This document shows positions 8,281-16,779 of a stretch of 47,551 nucleotides of DNA, in pieces. The DNA comes from Muribaculaceae bacterium (GTDB lineage: Bacteria; Bacteroidota; Bacteroidia; Bacteroidales; Muribaculaceae). Each line of letters begins with the position of its first letter. Positions within the stretch are counted from its first letter, which is position 1. Location of the stretch: contig JAGAJP010000062.1 in the NCBI GenBank assembly GCA_017626045.1, positions 1 to 47,551 of the forward strand. Reading direction: 5' to 3'. The translations under genes were made by a program, and so were the position numbers. A model generated the notes under the pieces. The model saw only the letters and a program-made list of their open reading frames with translations. It did not search any database and had not been told where the DNA came from.

Positions 8281-11016
8281 TCAATGCGCTTCCAGCCAGT
8301 TAGCGCCGATACCGCTCGAAGCAGTAAGCGGTACAGCACCTTGCCATGCCTCTCCCATCAGCGTCACCACGAGTTCCTGAAGCTCGCCCTCCTCACCGGG
8401 AACGACATCAAAATTCAACTCATCGTGCACCTGCATTATCATCTTCGACTTCATGTCGCGACGACGCATCTCCTGCCATATCCTCACCATCGCCAGCTTC
8501 ATGATATCGGCGGCGGATCCCTGCACCGGAGCGTTTATGGCGTTTCTCTCTGCATATCCCCTTACCACGGGATTTTTGCTGTTTATATCCGGGAGTCTGC
8601 GCTTCCTGCCCATACAAGTCACCGCCACACCGGTTTCCCGGGCACGCTCCACGCTGTCGCTCATATACTTGTGGATTGTCGGGAAAGTGGCGAAATAATT
8701 GTCGATGAGTTCCTTTGCCTCCTGACGCGGAATCTGGAGCCTTGAGGCGAGTCCGAACGCCGTGATGCCGTAAAGGATACCGAAATTAGCGGTCTTTGCC
8801 TTGCGGCGCTGGTCGGCGGTCACATCTTCCGGCGACAAATGATAAATTTTCGCCGCCGTGATGGCATGTATGTCGTCACCGTTGCGGAATGCTTCCGTCA
8901 TGGTCTCGTCATGGGCAAAGTCCGCCACAAGCCTAAGTTCTATCTGACTGTAGTCAGCGGAAAGGAACAGATTTCCCTCTCCCGGGATAAACGCCTTCCG
9001 GATGTCGCGACCAAGCGCCTCGCGCACCGGGATGTTCTGCAGATTGGGCGACGAGGACGAGAGGCGTCCGGTAGCGGTCACAGTCTGGTTGTAGTTGGTG
9101 TGGATACGGCCTGTCCTGCCGTTGACCGCCTCGGGCAGCGCGCTCAGGTAGGTAGAGAGCAGTTTCTTTATCTGGCGGTATTCAAGTATCTTGCCCACGA
9201 TAGGATTCTTGAACGCCACTTTCTCAAGGATTTCCTCCGATGTGGAGTATTGTCCGGTCTTCGTCTTCTTCGCCTTGGGGTCGAGCTGCAGTTTGCCGAA
9301 GAGAATCTCGCCCACCTGCGAGGGGCTGCCAACGTTGAACCTCTCGTCGGCTATTTCATATATCTCCTCGCAGAGGCGGTCTGCCTTTTCCTCCATACCC
9401 ACGGAAGCCTCCGCAAGCGCCTTGACATCGATGCGGACACCGGTGTATTCCATATCCGCGAGCACCGGCACAAGCGGAAGCTCGATGTCTGCGAGAAGCG
9501 ACCCGAGTTGCTCGGATTCAATCTTCGGAGAAAAAAGAGTGTCGAGACGCAGAGCCAAAGCGGCGGTGCCTGCCGGATTGGACGCGCTGGAAATGTCATA
9601 GCCGAGATATTTCTCTGCGAGAAGTTCCGGGGTATGCCTGAGTTCCGGCTCCAGAAGATAGTGGGATATGGTGACATCGCTGAAGTTTTTGAGCGGCATA
9701 GGATTGACATCGCCGTCCTCACGGTGCCGGCGCGCCACTACCATATCGCGTTTTGCAGAGAAAGTGACCTTCCTTATGGCGGAATCCTCCAGTATGCGCA
9801 ACACGGCATCGCGGGCACCGTCAATAGAGCAGTCGGCAATCCAGGTGCGCCCGTCGGGGAGAGCCAGGGCTGTCAACTTCCACTCTGCCTCCATGTCATT
9901 TTCTCCGGTTGTAGCCATGAAGATGCCTACAGTCGCCGCCTCACGGGCGGCAGCCTCCATATCCTTGAGGTCCGACTCTCCTGCAGCAGTGACGCACCAC
10001 GCTCCAAGCGAGCCTGCCTCAATGCTTTCGGCAGCAGGTTCGACAGATGAATCCTCATCGTCGAAGTCGAAGAGACCCGGCTGCATGTCGGCACCTTTTT
10101 TTCTCACCTGCTCCCTTCCGGCATTCCCTGCCTCCGCACGCAGCCTCTTGTCGACACGCTCGGACAGCGACTTGAATTCCAGCTCTTTGAAAATTGCAAA
10201 CAGTCGTTCCTTGTCCGGCTCCTTCACCTCAAGGCTCTCCGGAGTGGCGTCAATGGGGACATCTGTCCTGATGGTGGCGAGATCCTTTGAAAGACGAATC
10301 AGGGAGTCGTTCTCCTCAACCTTTTTCTTCAAAGCACCTTTCAGGCTGCCTGTGTTGGCAAGAAGGTTCTCCACGGAGTCGAATTCCGCGATCAGTTTCT
10401 GCGCGGTCTTTTCTCCCACCCCCGGACACCCGGGAATATTGTCGATCTTGTCTCCCATCAGCGCCAGGAGGTCGATAATCTGGGAGGTGCGGGCGATGCC
10501 GTAGCGTTCGCAAACCTCCTTTTCTCCACGTATCTCAAAGTCCTGCCCGCGATATGACGGCTTATACTGAAGAATATTTACTGACACAAGCTGACCGAAA
10601 TCCTTGTCGGGAGTCATCATGAAGGAAGTGAACCCATCCTTGGAAGCCTTCAGTGCCATTGTGCCGATAACGTCGTCTGCCTCGAAGCCCGGACACTCCA
10701 GAATTGGAATCCTGTAGCTTTCAATGATAGTCTTGATGATTGGGATTGAAAGCTTTATATCTTCCGGGGTCGAAGGCCTCTCGCCTTTATAAGACTCGAG
10801 CATCTCGCTGCGGAAGGTAGGTCCCGCCGGATCGAAGCATACCGCAAGATGCGTGGGGCGCTCCTTACGCAGCAATTCCTCGAGGGTGTTGACAAATCCG
10901 AATATGGCGGAGGTGTTGAAGCCGTCGGAAGTGGTACGCGGCATTTTGATGAGCGCATAGTATGCTCGGAAAATCAGAGCGTACGCGTCAAGGAGAAACA
11001 GTCTCTTTTCAGGCAT
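8281..11016 (-). CDS. polA: DNA polymerase I with a degenerate proofreading domain
   Basis: 911 residues from ATG 11016 (MPEKRLFLLDAYALIFRAYY). The open frame continues upstream, but that extension overlaps the divergent synthase gene and is not protein-like. Domains in order: 5'-3' flap exonuclease (residues about 1-290, including FEADDVIGTMA and LMGDKIDNIPGCPGVGEKTA); a shortened 3'-5' exonuclease-like domain (about 370-500); the polymerase domain with motif A SADYSQIELRL, motif B RRKAKTANFGILYG and motif C MQVHDELNFDVV. In the middle domain the DxE pair of ExoI is replaced (IFMATTG where FDTETTG is usual) and the ExoIII Tyr-x3-Asp block is missing. It should retain polymerase and flap nuclease activity but not proofread. 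Confidence 0.96.
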   Translation of the reverse strand: MPEKRLFLLDAYALIFRAYYALIKMPRTTSDGFNTSAIFGFVNTLEELLRKERPTHLAVCFDPAGPTFRSEMLESYKGERPSTPEDIKLSIPIIKTIIESYRIPILECPGFEADDVIGTMALKASKDGFTSFMMTPDKDFGQLVSVNILQYKPSYRGQDFEIRGEKEVCERYGIARTSQIIDLLALMGDKIDNIPGCPGVGEKTAQKLIAEFDSVENLLANTGSLKGALKKKVEENDSLIRLSKDLATIRTDVPIDATPESLEVKEPDKERLFAIFKELEFKSLSERVDKRLRAEAGNAGREQVRKKGADMQPGLFDFDDEDSSVEPAAESIEAGSLGAWCVTAAGESDLKDMEAAAREAATVGIFMATTGENDMEAEWKLTALALPDGRTWIADCSIDGARDAVLRILEDSAIRKVTFSAKRDMVVARRHREDGDVNPMPLKNFSDVTISHYLLEPELRHTPELLAEKYLGYDISSASNPAGTAALALRLDTLFSPKIESEQLGSLLADIELPLVPVLADMEYTGVRIDVKALAEASVGMEEKADRLCEEIYEIADERFNVGSPSQVGEILFGKLQLDPKAKKTKTGQYSTSEEILEKVAFKNPIVGKILEYRQIKKLLSTYLSALPEAVNGRTGRIHTNYNQTVTATGRLSSSSPNLQNIPVREALGRDIRKAFIPGEGNLFLSADYSQIELRLVADFAHDETMTEAFRNGDDIHAITAAKIYHLSPEDVTADQRRKAKTANFGILYGITAFGLASRLQIPRQEAKELIDNYFATFPTIHKYMSDSVERARETGVAVTCMGRKRRLPDINSKNPVVRGYAERNAINAPVQGSAADIMKLAMVRIWQEMRRRDMKSKMIMQVHDELNFDVVPGEEGELQELVVTLMGEAWQGAVPLTASSGIGANWLEAH

Positions 11017-11141
11017 TTTCGTCGGTGTGCAGTAATTATAATAACATAAAAATAACGGGGAGGAAAGGCTAAAATGCCGGTCTTCCCTATAAAAATAACA
11101 AATATCGAGGTAAGTAATACCGAAAATGCAAAAATATTTTG

Positions 11142-11149
11142 TAAATTTG
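11142..11149 (+). promoter_or_regulatory. -7 box for the polyprenyl synthase gene
   Basis: TAAATTTG at 11142-11149 matches the Bacteroidetes -7 consensus and lies about 45 bp before the ATG at 11195. No convincing -33 TTTG is present at the expected distance. Confidence 0.4.
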
Positions 11150-11194
11150 TAGAAATTTTTGGTTCTTGAGATTTGAACCTCCGCAATCCTTATA

Positions 11195-12175
11195 ATGGAC
11201 AACACTGCAATAGAAGAAATAAGACATCGGCTTAGTGCCGAACTGGAATCGATGAACGCCATCATCGGTAGCGCCCTCGCCACCTCTAACCCGTTGATGG
11301 GCATGGTGGTGAGACATTATCTGCAAGCTAAAGGCAAACAGATACGACCGCTGCTCGTGCTGATGAGCGCGTCGATGTTCGGACAGGTCAATGAAGTGAC
11401 GCTTCACTCGGCGGCATCTCTCGAGATGCTGCACAACGCCTCACTGATCCACGACGATGTGGTCGACGCCACCGACCGGCGCCGTGGTCGGGACACACTC
11501 AACAAGGTTTTCGACAACCGCATAGCGGTGCTTGTGGGCGATTTCTTCGTGAGCAACGCCCTCGCCGAAGCATTGAAGACATCCGACATGAGGGCAGTCA
11601 ATTCGATTGCCGAACTTGGCAAGGAACTGTCGATCGGAGAGATAGACCAGATCAGCAACGCCCGCGACCGGTTGGTCGACGAAGACCGTTATATGGAAGT
11701 GATCGGCAAGAAGACCGCCTCCCTTTTCACCAAGTGTGTCAGAATGGGAGCCCTCTCCGTCGGCGCATCTCCTCAGGATGTGGAGAATGTGGAGCGCTTC
11801 GCCAACAACCTCGGGCTTTGCTTTCAGATAAAGGACGATATCTTTGACTATTTCGAGGATTCGGAAATAGGAAAGCCCACCGGCAATGACCTTCGGGAAA
11901 ACAAGGTCAGCCTCCCGCTGATTCATGCCCTGACAGTGGCGCCCGAACCGGAGTCGCGTGCGATGAGGACCCTCATCGACAAGGGAGACCTCGACGACAG
12001 GGAGATTGCCACCCTCATAGATTTTGCAAAACAATACGGAGGCATCGAATACGCCTATGGAGTGATGGAGAAGCTGCGCGACAGGAGCCGCGAGATACTC
12101 GACTCATTCCCCAAAAACGAATGGCGCGACGCCTTCGCCGACATTCTCGAATACACCATATCCCGCCGAAACTGA
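11195..12175 (+). CDS. ispB: Polyprenyl diphosphate synthase (octaprenyl/solanesyl type)
   Basis: 326 residues. It condenses isopentenyl diphosphate onto an allylic primer to make the menaquinone side-chain precursor. The first aspartate-rich motif is LIHDDVVD, followed by a basic RRRGRDTLN; the second is QIKDDIFDYF. GKQIRPLLVL and the KTASLF block are also typical. It is divergent from polA and appears monocistronic, ending in a hairpin. The chain length cannot be set from sequence, so the symbol denotes the family member usually named so. Confidence 0.9.
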   Translation: MDNTAIEEIRHRLSAELESMNAIIGSALATSNPLMGMVVRHYLQAKGKQIRPLLVLMSASMFGQVNEVTLHSAASLEMLHNASLIHDDVVDATDRRRGRDTLNKVFDNRIAVLVGDFFVSNALAEALKTSDMRAVNSIAELGKELSIGEIDQISNARDRLVDEDRYMEVIGKKTASLFTKCVRMGALSVGASPQDVENVERFANNLGLCFQIKDDIFDYFEDSEIGKPTGNDLRENKVSLPLIHALTVAPEPESRAMRTLIDKGDLDDREIATLIDFAKQYGGIEYAYGVMEKLRDRSREILDSFPKNEWRDAFADILEYTISRRN

Positions 12176-12182
12176 CACAGAC

Positions 12183-12208
12183 AGAGCGCGCCCCGAGGGA
12201 CGCGCTCT
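12183..12208. terminator. Hairpin after ispB, possibly bidirectional
   Basis: An 8-bp GC-rich stem (AGAGCGCG at 12183-12190 with CGCGCTCT at 12201-12208) begins 8 bp after the ispB stop. There is no strong U-tract on the plus side. If the island to the right is removed in thought, it would stand between the convergent ispB and purN ends. Confidence 0.55.
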
Positions 12209-12220
12209 AATGCTGTAGGA

Positions 12221-12240
12221 GTCTTGGAAGGATTCAGAAT
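12221..12240 (+). repeat. Putative left attachment site (attL)
   Basis: GTCTTGGAAGGATTCAGAAT occurs here and, with one base changed, at 20897-20916 in the same orientation. It stands between the ispB hairpin and the integrase. Confidence 0.6.
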
Positions 12241-12349
12241 TATGAATGACTGCGAATGAAGCTGAATTAAATTGGCAGTGTATATCAGTATATTAGAACG
12301 ATTTTGAATGTTAATAAATTCATAGGTATTTATCTCAACGCACTTTTGG

Positions 12350-12396
12350 TTGTGCAAAAACGTTATACTTGCACAACGGTATTTTGAAATGCACAA
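12350..12396 (+). promoter_or_regulatory. Three TTGTGCA boxes spaced 20 bp upstream of the integrase
   Basis: TTGTGCA at 12350-12356 and its reverse complement TGCACAA at 12370-12376 and 12390-12396 start exactly 20 bp apart, ending 6 bp before the integrase ATG. A -7-like TATACTTG (12364-12371) lies between boxes. The arrangement suggests an operator array or recombinase/excisionase binding sites. Confidence 0.5.
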
Positions 12397-12402
12397 CCAC
12401 CT

Positions 12403-13815
12403 ATGGAAAGAATAACCATCTATCTCCGCACGACCAAGACGAGCGGTAAAATAAGACTTCGCTTCCGGCTTACGGAGGGTCGGGAAGTCCAGCTCTTTCA
12501 CAAGAGCAATATCGAGGCTGATTTGGCGGACTTGAAAAAGTTTGACATGGATGGCTCGCTTAAACCGCGCGTCAGCCTCTACAACGAGGACTTGCGTCTT
12601 GCGATTACACGTGAGATTGACGCGATGCACGAAGCCTATAAGCAAATAAAAAAGGAATGTCCCGAATTTGATGCTACCGATTTTGAAGCGAGAATTGATA
12701 TGGTTCTCAATCCGGAGAAATACAATATAGTCAAGACGGAGGAAACCGAAACCCTGCTGGCACGCTTCGACCGATACATTGACAGCTTGAAAACATACGG
12801 CACTGTCAGTGAGGGCAGAGCCAAGATTTACAAGATAGTATGGGATAAACTCTCACGTTATCTTATCATCTTCAAGAAATCGCGCTATACTCCGGAACAA
12901 TTCACGCCGGAAGATATATTGGCATTCCGGGAGTTCGTTATCAACGAATATAAGTATGTCGATAAGCACAAGGCGATATATGGCAACCTGCAAAAGATCT
13001 CCATTCCTACCAAGCAAACGAGCATCAACACAGCATCGGCGAAACTTCGGGCATTACAGGCTTTCTTCAATGAGCTGGAGGAGAATGACGAGATTTTGAA
13101 ATCCCCTTTCCGGCGGCTTACCAAGAAACGGAGGAACGAGGCTCTGAGAGAACAGTATGATGACCCATTCTTTCTCCGTTATGAGGAAGTTCAACAGATA
13201 ATGGCAGCGGATGTTCCCGACAATCTGAAGGAAACAAAAGATGCCTTTCTTCTTCAGTGCGCTCTCGGTTGTCGTATCGGAGACTTTATGAAGTTATCGA
13301 TGTCGAATGTTGCGGTTACTGCTGACGGCATTCCTTACGTTCAATATCTGCCTACGAAAACCATGAAGACGCAGAATGACCGACGGGAAAAGAAAACGCC
13401 ATTGATGCTGTTTGCGTTGGAAATCGTCAAACGCTCCGGTTTCAAATTTGGTGTTCTGAAATATGCCTCCGGCAAAAGCGGATACAACGCCAAGATCAAG
13501 AAGCTCCTTGAGCATTGTAAGATTGACCGATTGGTTAACCAGTATGATGAGGCGACAGGCACGATGAACCGTGTGCCACTGCATTCGGTAGGCAGTAGCA
13601 AACTCTGCCGCAAGACACATATAGACATTGCCAACAAAGCGCAGGTAAATATGTATGCCACCGGACTTCACGAAGTAGGCAGCAGCGCGGTGGAGCACTA
13701 TTCCATGCTCGAAATCCGCGACTTGTTCATGCTTCTCTGCGCCGCCTTCAATCAGCCCCGATACCGGGTTGATAAGCAACTGAATGTACTGCCGGAAGAA
13801 AATATCTTGGGATAG
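12403..13815 (+). CDS. Site-specific tyrosine recombinase (integrase)
   Basis: 470 residues. The N-terminal arm-binding segment (ITIYLRTTKTSGKIRLRFRL) is typical of Bacteroidetes element integrases. It is followed by a SAM-like core-binding domain and the catalytic domain. Catalytic Arg I is in ALGCRIGDFMKL (about residue 291), the HxxR region is KLCRKTHID with Lys in place of the first His, the later His is in GLHEVGSS, and the nucleophilic Tyr is in VEHYSML (about residue 433). Length is normal. Its position just inside the putative attL makes it the candidate integrase of the island. A decayed copy of its first codons lies at 17646-17699. Confidence 0.92.
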   Translation: MERITIYLRTTKTSGKIRLRFRLTEGREVQLFHKSNIEADLADLKKFDMDGSLKPRVSLYNEDLRLAITREIDAMHEAYKQIKKECPEFDATDFEARIDMVLNPEKYNIVKTEETETLLARFDRYIDSLKTYGTVSEGRAKIYKIVWDKLSRYLIIFKKSRYTPEQFTPEDILAFREFVINEYKYVDKHKAIYGNLQKISIPTKQTSINTASAKLRALQAFFNELEENDEILKSPFRRLTKKRRNEALREQYDDPFFLRYEEVQQIMAADVPDNLKETKDAFLLQCALGCRIGDFMKLSMSNVAVTADGIPYVQYLPTKTMKTQNDRREKKTPLMLFALEIVKRSGFKFGVLKYASGKSGYNAKIKKLLEHCKIDRLVNQYDEATGTMNRVPLHSVGSSKLCRKTHIDIANKAQVNMYATGLHEVGSSAVEHYSMLEIRDLFMLLCAAFNQPRYRVDKQLNVLPEENILG

Positions 13816-13833
13816 AGAATAATCAACTTATAA

Positions 13834-13865
13834 GTTGCATTTTTCGGATTATCTTCGTAACTTTG
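13834..13865 (+). promoter_or_regulatory. Promoter of the toxin-antitoxin pair
   Basis: GTTG at 13834-13837 and TAACTTTG at 13858-13865, with 20 bp between them, fit the -33/-7 consensus. Transcription would begin around 13870, about 20 nt before the ATG at 13890. This favours that ATG over the TTG at 13863. Confidence 0.6.
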
Positions 13866-13889
13866 CACTCGGATAAGTGTTCATATAGT

Positions 13890-14438
13890 ATGAAGTTTGT
13901 ACGGATAATCGACGGATTCGACCATCTCTGGGCTGTAAAAGCTCAGGATAAGGAAGCGGATGAACTCACCCTGTTGTTCCGAAACTGGACCAATGGCGAG
14001 TATCTTCTTGATTTCTTTATGGAAAATATGGAAGACCTCAAAAGTTTCTTCCATATTGAACGACTCGATGAAGCCGTCAATGATACTTTTGAGGACGCCG
14101 AGGCTTTGCAGGAACTTGTTCTTGAAGTTCCCTACACGGAACATCTCGACGAACTTTTCAAGCCACTTGACATCACTGACACACGCGCCCGTGAGTTAAG
14201 CCGCGAGAAAGCCCGCAACTGGAACCGTGACCGTCATGCAAGTTGGCTCCGTATTTACGCCATAAGGCTTGAACCGAATGTCTACATCGTAACCGGTGGA
14301 GCTATCAAGCTTACCCGGACAATGCAGGAACGCGAGCATACGGCGCTCGAATTGCAGAAGCTCAATCGCTGCAAGGCGTTCCTTAAAGCCAACGGCGTAT
14401 TTGATCAGGATAGTTTTGTTGAACTTACTAATGAATAA
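13890..14438 (+). CDS. Putative type II toxin, partner of an HTH antitoxin
   Basis: 182 residues from ATG 13890 (MKFVRIIDGFDHLWAVKAQD). An upstream TTG start would lie on the promoter. The C-terminal third (RIYAIRLEPNVYIVTGGAIKL, then a segment rich in Glu and Arg) resembles the RelE/HigB-like fold in which short strands end in an exposed basic surface. The gene overlaps the following XRE antitoxin by 8 nt, giving toxin-first order as in higBA. The target is unknown; an mRNA interferase is the default guess. The N-terminal 100 residues are acidic and unassigned, so another activity is possible. Confidence 0.6.
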   Translation: MKFVRIIDGFDHLWAVKAQDKEADELTLLFRNWTNGEYLLDFFMENMEDLKSFFHIERLDEAVNDTFEDAEALQELVLEVPYTEHLDELFKPLDITDTRARELSREKARNWNRDRHASWLRIYAIRLEPNVYIVTGGAIKLTRTMQEREHTALELQKLNRCKAFLKANGVFDQDSFVELTNE

Positions 14439-14742
14439 TATTATGGCAAGCAAGGCAATTAAATTTTTGGAGGAACATCAGAGTGGGACCCCTTCGCTGT
14501 TTGCAGAAGAAGCCGCATGGCGCAAGGAAAATGCAGGTTGGCTCCGCTGGTCGCGTCAGCTTGCCGTAACCCTTATTGGCTATATGCAGGACAACGGCCT
14601 CAAGAGAGCCGATCTCGCCGCTCGCCTCGGCGTGAGTCCGCAATATGTGAGCAAGCTTCTTTCTGGCACCGAAAACCTAAGCTTCAAGAGCGTAGCCAAT
14701 ATTGAGGACAAGCTCGGCATCTCCTGTTTCGCAATGGCGTAA
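14431..14742 (+). CDS. XRE-family HTH antitoxin
   Basis: 103 residues from ATG 14431; the ATG at 14443 is an equally good start (99 residues). The C-terminal half is a clear helix-turn-helix: LKRADLAARLGVSPQYVSKL followed by a Gly-containing turn and a third helix. The start overlaps the end of the upstream gene, so translation is coupled. It is expected to neutralise the toxin and repress the shared promoter at 13834-13865. It is followed by an intrinsic terminator, so the pair is a two-gene operon. Confidence 0.8.
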   Translation: MNNIMASKAIKFLEEHQSGTPSLFAEEAAWRKENAGWLRWSRQLAVTLIGYMQDNGLKRADLAARLGVSPQYVSKLLSGTENLSFKSVANIEDKLGISCFAMA

Positions 14743-14846
14743 CAAATTATGGCGAACCATTGATAGAAATAAAGGGCAGTTTCCCCATTAAGGAAATACT
14801 TCGTTTGCGCGAGCAACGATTTTATGGATCGGTTTTGCCCGGTCGG

Positions 14847-14880
14847 AAAGAGCAGTCGAAAGGCCGCTCTTTTTTATTTT
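14847..14880 (+). terminator. Intrinsic terminator of the toxin-antitoxin operon
   Basis: AAAGAGC (14847-14853) pairs with GCTCTTT (14866-14872), followed by a T-rich run to 14880. Confidence 0.7.
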
Positions 14881-15035
14881 CATCTTTTTAGTGTTGTGCT
14901 ACATGCATTGAGGTTCTGCCGGACACAGGAATACAGCACAAAGAAATAACGGAAATCCGAGTCATACTTTGCATGATTATGGTCTCCGCTCTCACCAATG
15001 AAGAGATAGTAATTCGATTTTGTTATCTTTCCCAT
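14880..15035 (-). pseudogene. DUF3800 N-terminal remnant
   Basis: The minus strand from ATG 15035 encodes 51 residues starting MGKITKSNYYLFIGESGDHN and continuing through DFRYFFVLYS before a stop. The Y-L-F-I-x-E-S-G-D-H pattern is the start of DUF3800 proteins (RNase H-like fold, common on mobile elements), which are normally over 200 residues. The Asp usually found before ESG is Gly here. The rest is missing, so this is a fragment left by rearrangement. Confidence 0.55.
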
Positions 15036-15112
15036 CGTGATTTTCAACGCAAAATTACAAAAAATTCGCGATGTATGCAGTCTATCTCAAATATTTTAAT
15101 TAATTTTGCCAT

Positions 15113-15337
15113 CGGGTAGTCCTCGGACTGTCCACGACATTTTGAAACAAAGAGGCGTTATGTCTTCTGCTTGTACGGATAAAGCGTAGGAAACTTACAT
15201 CCAAGTATATGCAAGAGAATGTCATAACAGTCTCCATGCCATAAGGCGTGGAGCTGTTAATCCCACATCTTCATATACAGGTATTCCTACCACCTATCCG
15301 TAAAGGCGTGGCATAGCAGCCCACGCCTCTTTTCTTT
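15113..15337 (+). ncRNA. Structured RNA, copy A (long nested hairpin)
   Basis: A -7 box TAATTTTG (15101-15108) would start a transcript near 15113. Nested complementary segments: 15151-15158 with 15323-15330 (8 bp); 15174-15181 with 15295-15302 (8 bp); 15186-15190 with 15286-15290; 15205-15211 with 15272-15278 (7 bp); and a 14-bp terminal stem 15226-15240 with 15245-15258 around an ATAA loop. The segment ends in a terminator hairpin (15304-15311 with 15321-15328 plus a T-rich tail) that competes with the closing helix. A second copy with compensatory changes lies at 16780-16864. No coding frame explains it. It is a candidate small RNA, not assigned to a known class. Confidence 0.6.
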
Positions 15338-15382
15338 ATTTCCAAGTTGGGCTACTTGGGAAAAATAATATCGAATCTCATC

Positions 15383-15820
15383 ATGAAAAAATTATTGATG
15401 TGTTTACTTATGCTGTTGACATATACAGCAACAATTTGCGCTCAGTCTCTAAATGACTACAAGTATGTGGTCATACAACATCAAGAGGATTCTAAGAAAG
15501 ACATCGAGCTGCGAATGACTAAGGAATTCCCATTACTTGGGTTCGTTCTTCTTACTGAAGAAGAGGCATCTCAACTTGAAGATAAACAAAAGAGCCTTCT
15601 CTTAACAGCAGAATACTTATGTCGTCAAAGTGTACAATGCTTTTTCAGATTAAAACTAAAAAATAGCAAAGGGGAAATCGTGTACGAGGATGAACAGGTT
15701 GCAGCTGCGGGATTCATGTCTTACAAAAACGACAGACAGAGTGCCATTAAAAAGATTTTTAAGCAGCTTAAGAAACAGAACTATCAGTTTATTCCAACTG
15801 AAATGAAAATAGTAGAATAG
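15383..15820 (+). CDS. Small secreted protein of unknown function
   Basis: 145 residues from ATG 15383. This start places MKKLLMCLLMLLTYTATICA at the N-terminus, a good signal peptide ending near CAQ, so the mature protein should be periplasmic or exported. The upstream in-frame GTG/ATG region adds nothing useful. The mature part is basic and lysine-rich with a short beta-like core (CFFRLKLKNSKGEIVYEDE). No family is recognised. It lies 46 bp after structured RNA copy A, in a visibly AT-rich block unlike the flanking core genes. Confidence 0.65.
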   Translation: MKKLLMCLLMLLTYTATICAQSLNDYKYVVIQHQEDSKKDIELRMTKEFPLLGFVLLTEEEASQLEDKQKSLLLTAEYLCRQSVQCFFRLKLKNSKGEIVYEDEQVAAAGFMSYKNDRQSAIKKIFKQLKKQNYQFIPTEMKIVE

Positions 15821-15860
15821 GGTATAATGGAAGTCCTATGACACAGAAATTACCATAAAT

Positions 15861-16133
15861 ATGCAAATTAATTTCAACAATATGGCATTTGATTGGGAAT
15901 TCAAAAAGGCTTCAAAGTATCTCCCAGTCCGACTTTCGACAACCTATTTTGATGGTATCGAAGAGTGCATCTGCATTGTTGTTAATCACGCTGATGGAAT
16001 GATAACTGAGATAATCGAGAATAAAGGTTCAGAAGTGTTTCTTACAATTAACAAACCAACATTGTATAACACTATCAAATCTGCCTTCTCAATATGGATT
16101 TTTGGTGCCCTAAAACTCATTTTAACACCGTGA
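15861..16133 (+). CDS. Hypothetical 90-residue protein
   Basis: ATG 15861 to stop 16133. It is a mixed alpha/beta composition (YLPVRLSTTYFDGIEECICIVV) ending in a hydrophobic segment (FSIWIFGALKLIL) that could be a membrane helix or simply a buried one. It sits in the same orientation, 40 bp after the small secreted protein. It could be an immunity-type or orphan cargo protein; nothing further can be supported. Confidence 0.45.
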   Translation: MQINFNNMAFDWEFKKASKYLPVRLSTTYFDGIEECICIVVNHADGMITEIIENKGSEVFLTINKPTLYNTIKSAFSIWIFGALKLILTP

Positions 16134-16200
16134 CTGGATTAGCTGATGTATAACAAGGAAAAATACATTTAGATGGAATGATATTTTAAGCGATACAACT

Positions 16201-16629
16201 ATGAATGAACTGGCAAAAGAATTCCCATTTTCCAAGGATGAGTTTGGTAATATCATAATGACTGTTGAGTTATTGATTATAAATGTATGTAAAAATGCAT
16301 CGATAAAATACCCAACACAAATTTTACAGATTCAAAGAGGTTATCAAACATTAAAATATCCATTGATTGCTGTTTGGGAATATTATGGATTTGGCAATAA
16401 AGAAGATGTTATGGGTCTGTCATCTTCTATGTATTATGAGGTTTTCAAAATTGATGCAGAAGAGATGCTAGTGCAATATATTGATGGGATGCCGCATGAG
16501 AATCCGTTTAACTTTTATGGTATTATCCCAAACTCCGATAAAGTAGTTGAAAAATTAGTGCTTATATACCGTCATCTTTTAGAAAATCTCAGATCCGGTC
16601 GTCTCAAGTTTCAAACAATACCGTACTAA
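16201..16629 (+). CDS. Hypothetical 142-residue protein
   Basis: ATG 16201 (MNELAKEFPFSKDEFG) to 16629. No signal peptide or membrane segment is visible. It is rich in aromatic residues (GYQTLKYPLIAVWEYYGFG), and looks like a small soluble protein. No motif is recognised. Its codon use is AT-rich like its neighbours in the island, which argues for acquisition. The start begins MNEL, as does the 216-residue protein downstream, but otherwise they are not alike. Confidence 0.55.
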   Translation: MNELAKEFPFSKDEFGNIIMTVELLIINVCKNASIKYPTQILQIQRGYQTLKYPLIAVWEYYGFGNKEDVMGLSSSMYYEVFKIDAEEMLVQYIDGMPHENPFNFYGIIPNSDKVVEKLVLIYRHLLENLRSGRLKFQTIPY

Positions 16630-16660
16630 AAATGTGTAATCTCTACAAATAAAATTATTT

Positions 16661-16771
16661 ATGGATAATGCTTTAATCTATAACGCAATGATGGCATGGA
16701 CTGCATTAGGGATACAGGACTATTCTACATTGGAACAACATGACAATGCGTATTGCTCTTACTTGTATTGA
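16661..16771 (+). CDS. Possible 36-residue ORF
   Basis: ATG 16661 begins MDNALIYNAMMAWTALGIQD and stops at 16771, just before structured RNA copy B. It may be the start of a truncated gene or a small protein. The only support is a start codon and a plausible composition. Confidence 0.25.
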   Translation: MDNALIYNAMMAWTALGIQDYSTLEQHDNAYCSYLY

Positions 16772-16779
16772 AAAACGTT

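Noticed and set aside
8839..10050. 403-residue plus-strand open frame opposite polA
   Set aside because: It is antisense to a gene with clear polymerase motifs. Its His/Arg/Val-rich composition is what reversed GC-rich codons give.
11017..11304. N-terminal extension of polA
   Set aside because: The extra 96 residues are not polymerase-like, overlap the divergent synthase start and precede a perfect PolA N-terminus at 11016.
15151..15330. Retron-type msr-msd for structured RNA copy A
   Set aside because: The closing inverted repeat is suggestive, but no reverse transcriptase is encoded anywhere in the window.
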